From Magicicada septendecula (lineage: Eukaryota > Arthropoda > Insecta > Hemiptera > Cicadidae): a stretch of 64,000 nucleotides of DNA. The stretch spans positions 145,225,574 through 145,289,573 of the forward strand of contig CM068369.1 in the NCBI GenBank assembly GCA_034769895.1. Direction: 5' to 3'. Shown here piece after piece: positions 57,316-64,000 of this stretch; position 1 is the first letter of the stretch; every line of letters starts with the position of its first letter. Under the pieces are notes generated by a model. That model worked only from the letters and a program-made list of their open reading frames with translations, ran no database searches and was not told the DNA's origin. Position numbers and translations under genes: made by a program.

Positions 57316-57446
57316 GACAAGTTGAACAAAACTATGTCATGTATAAATCAAAAGTTAATGATAAAGTTAATACTATAAAGAATGTTAGCCATGAAATTAA
57401 ATATAAGTCAGAAAAATATGAAACACTAAAGGAAAAACGCTCAAGG
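57316..57446 (+). CDS. CCDC113: CCDC113-like gene, exon e
   Basis: The acceptor ACTTTCAG and donor GTAAGT bound 44 residues, GQVEQNYVMYKSKVNDKVN then HEIKYKSEKYETLKEKRSR. It enters at phase 1, giving the Gly of the conserved SGN/STG-Q turn, and leaves at phase 0. In CCDC113 relatives this segment reads roughly GNTLQVLN.YK.KLH.......E....E.L......L. The coiled coil continues. A (GT)n tract of about 206 bp starts 85 bases after the donor. Confidence 0.85.
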
Positions 57447-57530
57447 GTAAGTTACAATAACTTTCAGCCAGTACATTAATTGCACTCTTTATACTGGTAA
57501 TAAATTAGCAAATATTGTTTAAATATATAA

Positions 57531-57743
<213 letters not shown>

Positions 57744-57888
57744 GATCAAGTAAACCTTCTGCAAAAATGAGAGTACATCATACAATAATACCTGTTTAAA
57801 TCATAATCTGAACCAAACATAAACAACTCCGTTCTAAGGCTACATCCATATGTTACTCATTTATCATGATGGTTGTTTTACATTTTAG

Positions 57889-57957
57889 GCTAAAACTGAT
57901 ATGTCAGCTGCTATAGAGGAAAGGAAGACATTTTCAAAGTGGATTAACAAATATGAG
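57889..57957 (+). CDS. CCDC113: CCDC113-like gene, exon f
   Basis: A 69-base exon with acceptor CATTTTAG and donor GTAACT, in phase 0 at both ends. It encodes AKTDMSAAIEERKTF and SKWINKYE. In relatives the matching stretch is about RAK.EA......L......F. It links the main coiled coil to the C-terminal helix in the next exon. It is too short to identify alone, but phase, position and composition agree. Confidence 0.78.
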
Positions 57958-58847
57958 GTAACTGTAATACAATATTTAAACAATTTTTGTTGTTATGAAA
58001 ACCTAGTTATTTTCATTTTGCTATAATATTAAAGTACATCATAAGATAATAAAGTATTAAAACCAATAATTTTTTTCGAAGGCATTTTCATTTTGCGAAG
58101 GCATGAAGTTTCTAGACGTTCTCTCATATTCAGTTTTGTTATTATTGCATATAATTTGTCTGGGATCATATAAGTTTGTAATCATATTTGTCTGGGAAAA
58201 TACACTAAAGTCCTGTTAGTAAATAGTGGTTTATGTTAAATATTAAATGGTTTCATAAGAATCATATAATATTCTAATTTTTAAAGCTAGTGCTAAAAAT
58301 TCTATTCTAATTCTGTTAAAAACTTATAATCTATAAAACCACAAACATAATGTTGGACCATTTTGATTTACAGATATAAGCTTCTTAATAGAAATGACTA
58401 ATACTATAAATCAAAAGTTATTTAAAAATATATTTTTCCTTATTTTTTCTCAATCTCATGACTCTATTGTAGCAACAGTCACATGACAGAGAAACGGCAG
58501 GTAAAATTATTATATCAATACATGATTGGAAGATATAATAAAATGGGAATAAAATTTAAAAAAGTGATACAAAGTTATATGTATCAGGTAATATGGCCAT
58601 ATGCTGATAATTATTATTGTGTTTTGCCAATTTCCTAATTTTTTCTCATTTTTTAAAAAGAAAGTGTTGTTTTCAATTGATTCTGAATACAGTTTTCAAT
58701 TTTTTTCAAGATATGTGAATTCAGTAGAATGCACCTTTAAAATAGGTTATACCCATGCACATTTTATACACTGTTCTATTCAAATGTGGAATTCAATTAT
58801 TGCTATGCAGCTATTTGTTAATAGTCATTTAATTATCTTATTGATAT
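57958..58847. other. Intron 6 sequence, nothing recognised
   Basis: AT-rich sequence with no gene or repeat recognised, up to fossil E. Confidence 0.6.
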
Positions 58848-59305
58848 TGTTACGGTGGTCTCCTTGACCTCGTATGGTACAGTGGAAAACAAAATACAAG
58901 ACACCAGTTAAGTCACTAATCACCAGCTTTAATTATCACAATTACACAGTTTGTAATTAACTCGTACAATATTTCCAGTTAGATTCCTCCACACACAATA
59001 ACAATGTCTATTAACAGAGTTTCACACAATTATTAACACAATACTACTTCACTTCAACAACACTCAATCCTCACAAGCAAAAATCGCTCACATAACTCAA
59101 CTGACAACCCGGCTGCTATGGCTTTATATACGCTGCACTGAGGTCCAGTACAGCTTTCCCTCCTTAACTGCACGCCAGTGGCTAAATGTGTATCTCAAGT
59201 GTTCCTGGAACTCACTAGAATCACCTACTTGAATGACGCACAGCTGCCACACTGGACGGGGGGAGTGGAGAATGTTCTGGGTTGTTCGGTAGGCTTCTCG
59301 TAACA
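58848..59305 (-). repeat. Fossil E 3' LTR
   Basis: TGTTACGGTGGTCTCC to TTCTCGTAACA, 458 bp. It shares TCGTATGGTACAGTGGAAAA and the following stretch with the other LTR and, in reverse, with the solo LTR at 21209-21791. Confidence 0.9.
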
Positions 59306-59689
59306 CTGCCTCCTCCTTAAGCCTGTTCATCCCGAACTGGCAAACCGTCTCTGAAGTAATACTTGGCCAGGCAATCTAGGTGGACGTCCTTGCAAAAGAT
59401 AATTCTCCAATTCTTCGAATTCAGTCTCGTGTGATCCGAACGTCAAGTTCCCAGGAATATGAGTCTTCCGCTCAACCACTAGTTTTGCTGGAATCACTCC
59501 CATTGCGTCATGTACTGATGACCTAAACACCACAGGCTGATCCAAGTCTGTTTGGTTCTCGTCAACAACCTCTTGCGTAACTTCATCTTCAGCAACTTCT
59601 CCCCCGGGCGCTTCTATTAACTCATGAACAAACAAGGGTTTTTCCTTGACACCCATAGTTGGCTTTCCAGTCACTTCTTTTGCCGTTTC

Positions 59690-60240
59690 ACGTATTTGTA
59701 CTTCCTCTGCTAGTTCTTCTTCCATTTCCGCCTGGAATAGGAAAGGTTCCTCTTGACCAGACCTGTTGACTTCTTCTTCGGCCAATGCCACTTACTTGAA
59801 TTGAATGGTTGGCAGACCCTGACATTTTAGCCATGGAAAGCTTTATCTTCTCTTGGCCAACCCACAGGACATTCTCTCTTAAGTCAACAACAAATCCATA
59901 GGCATTCATAATGTCCGTGCCAAGAATCACCTCATCGACAATGTCTGCAACGAGCATTTGGTGGCTAAACTCGAGGAGACCCAGGTGTACACATACGTCT
60001 ACTTGACCTAATACTTTGATGAGGCTTCCAGTCACAGCCTGTATTGTACAAGAGCTAAATTGAGGCTGGCGGTTGCTGACTAAGTCAGGGCACTCAATGG
60101 ACACTGTGGTGCCCGTGCCAACTGTAAATGCTACAGGTTTGTCTTTAGTGAATCCTTTGACAATCAGGTTACCCATGGTTTTATGAAGCGTGGAGACTGT
60201 GTGCAGTTCCGTATCTTTACATCTCCAATTCGTGCATTCA
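59690..60240 (-). pseudogene. Fossil E protease region
   Basis: Minus-strand translation gives a retropepsin-like stretch. VAFTVGTGTTVSIECP stands where the active-site DTG(A/S) is expected (here VGTG), and VILGTDIMNAYGFVVD forms the second half with the conserved ILG.D motif. It follows the Gag region and is in turn followed by acidic sequence of unknown role. Only a part of a normal pol is present. Confidence 0.65.
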
Positions 60241-61308
60241 CGCTCTTCTCTCAGATTTTTCATCTGCCAACAATTTGCTTGTAGATGGCCACTTTCCCAC
60301 AGTTACAACACTTAGGTCTTTTGTCTTTATCCTTTTGTTCAAAAGATCGTTGTGGCGCTCTTGACTTCTTAAACTGTTGTTCTTGAATTGTCTCTTTATT
60401 CCATCCGTAATGATGATACTGTGATACTGGATCCATTTGACTACAACGTGATGGCATACTTTGATTAATGTAGGTGCCGACTTGGCAGCTTCAAAATGGA
60501 GAACATGAACAAGAGTGTCTGATTTATTATCATGCCATGCCATTCTTAACACTTGTTGTAATTGACTATCTCTGATACCGTCAATAAACATAATGAGAGA
60601 AATCCACTTCCGGAAGTCCTCCGATTCTTCGGGATAAGCCAATCTCATCAATCAGTCGATGTTTGCTTCAAACTCTTGAAGGCTCTCCCTTGAACACTGT
60701 CACCTCACTTTAAATTGAACATGGTACACTTCGCACAAACGCTGGTGACCGTACCATAATTCCAGAGCTTTTGTTAATTCGGCATAGATGTTCTGACTGT
60801 CAGATGGCACTTTCTGTATTAGTTCTGCGGCAGGCCCTTTTAAAGCAAGAATTAGTGAAAGTCCTCTTCTTCTGTCCATTTATTTAAGTGAGTGGCAGCT
60901 TCAAATTGGCGAATATAAGTTGCCCAATGAGTGCTTCCATCAAACGTTGGGGCCTTTGCGTAAACTGGCCCTACTACAGTTTGATTTCTCTGATATTTTG
61001 AATCTTCTTCAGCATTTACTAATGGTCTTTCATTATTGACTTCCTTTTTAATTTGTTTTATTGCATTTGTAATAGAATCTTCTAAACTTGACATACTTGT
61101 TTTCATAGTTGACACAGATTTTTCTATTTCAGATATTCTGTCAACTTGTTTGTTCAGGTCACCTCGTAACAGGATGAATTTTACAGCGGTATCCTCTTGT
61201 ACGAACGCCTTAACATCACCTGCTTGACGACTAAATTCTTCTTTTTGTTGTTCCTGTCTTTACTGTAGCATTCCTCGGAATGCTTCTATCATCTGACTGG
61301 TATCCATT
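60240..61308 (-). pseudogene. Fossil E Gag region
   Basis: Starts near MDTSQMIEAFRGML. The central part includes PTFDGSTHWATYIRQFEAA, a classic Gag capsid start in gypsy-like elements (P.FDG...W..Y..QFE). The later part has PEESEDFRKWISLIMFIDGI. Remains of a CCNCGK zinc knuckle lie near 60300. Broken in a few places. Confidence 0.75.
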
Positions 61309-61397
61309 TTATTTTTAGTAACTACCACTAACATCACTCTTCTACGAAGTGTCCTCCGTTTCCACTGTTAACCGTTCTATCCCAGTTCTGACACCAC

Positions 61398-61802
61398 TGC
61401 TATGACGGTCTCCTTGACGTCGTATGGTACAGTGGAAAACAAAATACAAGACTCCAGTTAAGTCACTAATCACCAGCTGTAATTGTGATAATTAATAACA
61501 ATGTCTATTAACAGAGTTTCATACAATTATTAACACAATACTACTTCACTTCAACAACACTCAATCCTCACAAGCAAAAATCGCTCATGTAACTCAACTG
61601 ACAACCCAGCTGCTATGGCTTTATATACGCCACGCTGAGGTCCAGTACAGCTTCCCTCCTTAACTGCACGCCGGCGGCTAAATGTGTATCTCAAGTGTTC
61701 CTGGAACTCACTAGAATCACCTACATGAATGATGCAACAGCTGCCACACTGGACAGGGGGAGTGGAGAATGTTCTGGGTTGTTCGGTAGGCTTCTCGTAA
61801 CA
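61398..61802 (-). repeat. Fossil E 5' LTR
   Basis: TGCTATGACGGTCTCC to TTCTCGTAACA, 405 bp. The primer-binding site lies to its left. Confidence 0.9.
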
Positions 61803-61806
61803 ATAT

Positions 61807-62640
61807 GTTGGTAACATTGGATGAGCGCGGATATGATGAAGTCACTAATTACAATCTTCAATTTGACACAAAGAAGAGATAGTAATTAACAAAGACACTC
61901 TTATATAATAATATTTAAGTTAAATCATCCAACACGCGACAATTTCTCTTTCTGTCTTCAAAACACTGTCTCTTCAGCCTTTTGTTTTGAAACACATGGC
62001 TGTATTTTCATTATGTTTGCGAAACATACAGTCTCCTCTATTTCAAATATGTTATTTCACATTGATTCTTCTGAGACAGATATTTTGTATATATCAAGTC
62101 TTCTTTGTTAGATATTATAGTAATTTGGTTATTAAGCTGACCTGATAAATAATTGTTTCATTCTTCATACTCACATTTATTAATTTAATTATACTTACCA
62201 GTAATGTTATGGTTTTTTTGTTACTTATACATCTTTTTCCTATTGTCATTGTGTTGATGTAAAGCAATATTCCATGTCTTTTATGTTCTTAATTTTATTA
62301 AATTTTTTATTTGGATATATGTTTCCATATAATTGAAGCAACATGTGATTGTAAATTAATTCTTGAATTCTGTATTAATTACATCGAATACAAATATTAT
62401 ATTAGATTAGATTACTCATCCATATTTATTACTGGATTTATGCTTGACTAATTACTTAGTATGGTGATGAAAAGTTAAATAATCTTTGGTTTGCTAATGA
62501 AACCTACAGTCATCCTTGGAAAAACTGAGGAACGGTAATCTACTTTGCTTCCATTTCTAAAACTGATTTTTTAATTTTTTAATTAAAATGATTATGTTAT
62601 GATTTAAATGCCTATATAATAATAACAATAATAATAACAA
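61807..62640. other. Intron 6 sequence, nothing recognised
   Basis: AT-rich intron sequence ending in an AATAAT-type simple repeat at about 62620-62651. No gene was recognised. Confidence 0.55.
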
Positions 62641-62651
62641 TGATAATAATA

Positions 62652-63010
62652 CGTGGGAAAGATAACAGACAGAATCCAGAAAAGGAGGATTGCTTCTCTT
62701 TTCATATGACACAAATGAGCCCAAAGAGACTGACCAACAGAATCTTTGCCTACTTTCTAAATAAATAAAAAAAACAGTGGGCCTGGTTTACCAAAGTGGA
62801 ACTGCAGGAAGTGGGAATTACACTTGAGGATATCCAAGACTGTGACTTCCTTAAGAAAAAACCTGGAACACGCCAGGATTTTCAGGGTAACCCCAAGCTG
62901 AAAACAGGGAAGATGTGGACTGTAGAAAGAAAGAAAGTGCACTCAAAATGAATTAAGAAATTCTGGACAGAAGTTAAACCCCAAGGAAGAAAACAGTTGA
63001 ATTAATATGA
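62652..63010 (+). mobile_element. LINE 3' end fragment
   Basis: Translating the + strand in shifting frames gives GKITDRIQKRRIASFHMTQM, then SPKRLTNRIFAYFLNK, VELQEVGITLEDIQDCDFLK and TGKMWTVERKKVHSK. This is the order seen at the C-terminus of some non-LTR reverse transcriptases (RRI.F.GH..RM, RLTNRI, EERK..HS). Several stops and shifts make it dead. Only the last 110 or so codons remain. Confidence 0.55.
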
Positions 63011-63613
63011 TCCATAGTTGGCTGAAACATTAAAAAAAATAATAATCTTAATGGCTTTTAAAAATAAAATAACTTGTTTTGTAGTAAAAAATTGTCTTCG
63101 ATTAAATTTTTCATCTGCTTTACATATCTTGTATAGTGATGTAACTATACCCTGAGGGATATAATCCCTGCCCTCTATAATAACTATACCTTGCCCTCAG
63201 GATAATTGTAACAAACAATAAGTTCCAAGGAATAAAATCAGAAAGCTTATGTGAGACAAACAAGCAAATTTAAACTAAAATTAAATTGTTAAGGCATTGG
63301 CTGTACAATATCTTTTGCATGAATAAAGCTTGGGCTCTAAAATAGTAGACAACAGTGATGGCAACAATAACATTTCATAACATCTCATAACTTTTCAAGA
63401 ATAATTTTAATTAAAAAATGTAAGCAAAGTACACCATAATAATATTTTTACAAAATATTTACAATAATTATTGAAAAATGCAAAACAGTTAAAAAATGCT
63501 AAAAGTTAATTGAGAGAGTTATATTAGGAACAGTTAAATTATGTCAGCATTATTATAATCTGAAGCACATGATACTCAGTAATTTAATCAGACTCTGTAT
63601 CAATTTTTTTCAG
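63011..63613. other. End of intron 6, nothing recognised
   Basis: AT-rich sequence leading to the acceptor TTTTTTTCAG at 63604-63613. Near 63140-63205 CCCTGAGGGATATAATCCC is an imperfect palindrome, with CCTTGCCCTCAGG just after it. It is possibly a small decayed repeat. Confidence 0.5.
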
Positions 63614-63784
63614 TTTCCTTATGTTCTTGACTACATTAAATTGAAAGCTGATTTACTTGATGAACAAAAGACAGTTATTGAGTGGGAAAGAAGGTGTAAA
63701 AACACAATATACAATAAAATATTTGAACTCAATAACTTAAAATTAAGACAGTCACATATAAACAGTTGGAACAAGAGATACTAA
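63614..63784 (+). CDS. CCDC113: CCDC113-like gene, last exon g
   Basis: Phase 0 exon after TTTTTTTCAG, encoding 56 residues from FPYVLDYIKLKADL through EWERRCKNTIYNKI to INSWNKRY and TAA at 63782-63784. CCDC113 relatives end with P.V..Y...K.....LE....WERKV.IAE...... and then a W-N/K motif, which matches in spacing. The conserved WER is intact. The protein would stop about where the human protein does, apart from its last 10-15 residues, so the gene appears complete at this end. Confidence 0.87.
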   Translation, partial: FPYVLDYIKLKADLLDEQKTVIEWERRCKNTIYNKIFELNNLKLRQSHINSWNKRY

Positions 63785-64000
63785 ATTGAATCTGTATTGT
63801 GATTTCAAAAATGTCTTAAGGTTTGGTACATATTATAATTTAAACATACATACATATACATTTTTATTTATTTATTTTTATTTTAATCAATTTCTTTTAT
63901 CAGACCACTGGTTTTTACTATATTTATATTTAGCAAATGTTTATCAGTATACAGGAGTTTATTTTAAAACAAGAGTATGAACATTAAAAAGTACTACAAC
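63785..64000 (+). other. Probable 3' untranslated region
   Basis: Follows the stop codon of the host gene. No clear AATAAA was seen before the window ends, so the polyadenylation site is unknown or outside. Confidence 0.5.

Larger units (their letters stand above)
58848..61802 (-). mobile_element. Fossil E: gypsy-type deletion derivative
   Basis: LTRs at 58848-59305 and 61398-61802 are flanked by ATAT on both outer sides (58844-58847 and 61803-61806 read in the + strand). On the minus strand the right LTR is followed by GTGGTGTCAGAACTGGG, a primer-binding site. The left one is preceded by the purine run AAGGAGGAGGCAG. The internal 2.1 kb holds gag and protease but no reverse transcriptase, RNase H or integrase. 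The LTRs differ by a short indel and several substitutions, so it is older than B. It is related to the solo LTR at 21209-21791. Broken in several places. Confidence 0.9.

Overview
This is eukaryotic nuclear DNA from an arthropod, most likely an insect. It is strongly AT-rich, long introns separate short exons with GT/AG ends, and it carries Helitron, hAT, Tc1/mariner, piggyBac, pogo, Penelope-like, LINE and Ty3/gypsy elements. I cannot name the species.

One host gene spans the whole window on the + strand. Seven exons (1782-1892, 2194-2419, 14630-14863, 53812-54044, 57316-57446, 57889-57957, 63614-63784) keep compatible splice phases and encode about 390 residues of a coiled-coil protein that I recognise as CCDC113 (CFAP263), a ciliary/axonemal protein. 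The start-codon exon was not found and probably lies upstream. The stop codon is in the last exon. Everything else is intronic.

Intron 2 (2420-14629) holds a (GT)n tract, a GC-rich LTR-element leader fossil, a 5-kb satellite array with a monomer of about 165 bp and a 2.1-kb higher-order unit, and a 4-kb decayed hAT transposon with a piggyBac-like MITE inside it. Intron 3 (14864-53811, about 39 kb) holds a Tc1/mariner-like element with long inverted repeats, an inverted pair of Penelope-like (PLE) 3' ends with hammerhead-ribozyme motifs, and a stack of nested LTR elements. Fossil A (20451-40063, minus strand, about 2.4-kb LTRs, gag but no pol found) has been entered by a solo LTR, by a Helitron (24573-31564, itself holding a LINE) and by fossil C (31650-35848). 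Fossil B (40094-49703, + strand, two near-identical 2,049-bp LTRs, gag and pol, no env) sits in the same TA tract beside A. Fossil D (about 49716-53073) follows. Intron 4 has a PLE-like tail with a well-formed hammerhead motif, a LINE tail and a pogo-like element. Intron 6 has fossil E (58848-61802), a gypsy-type deletion derivative, and another LINE tail.

The most interesting points are the hammerhead-like motifs (19531-19574, 20287-20328, 54762-54806), a hairpin with a hammerhead-like core in both satellite higher-order units, the coiled-coil Gag shared by fossils A, B and C, the row of primer-binding-site-like motifs at the end of fossil B's LTR, and a 590-bp inverted duplication in fossil C. 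No unmistakably new multi-gene system is visible.
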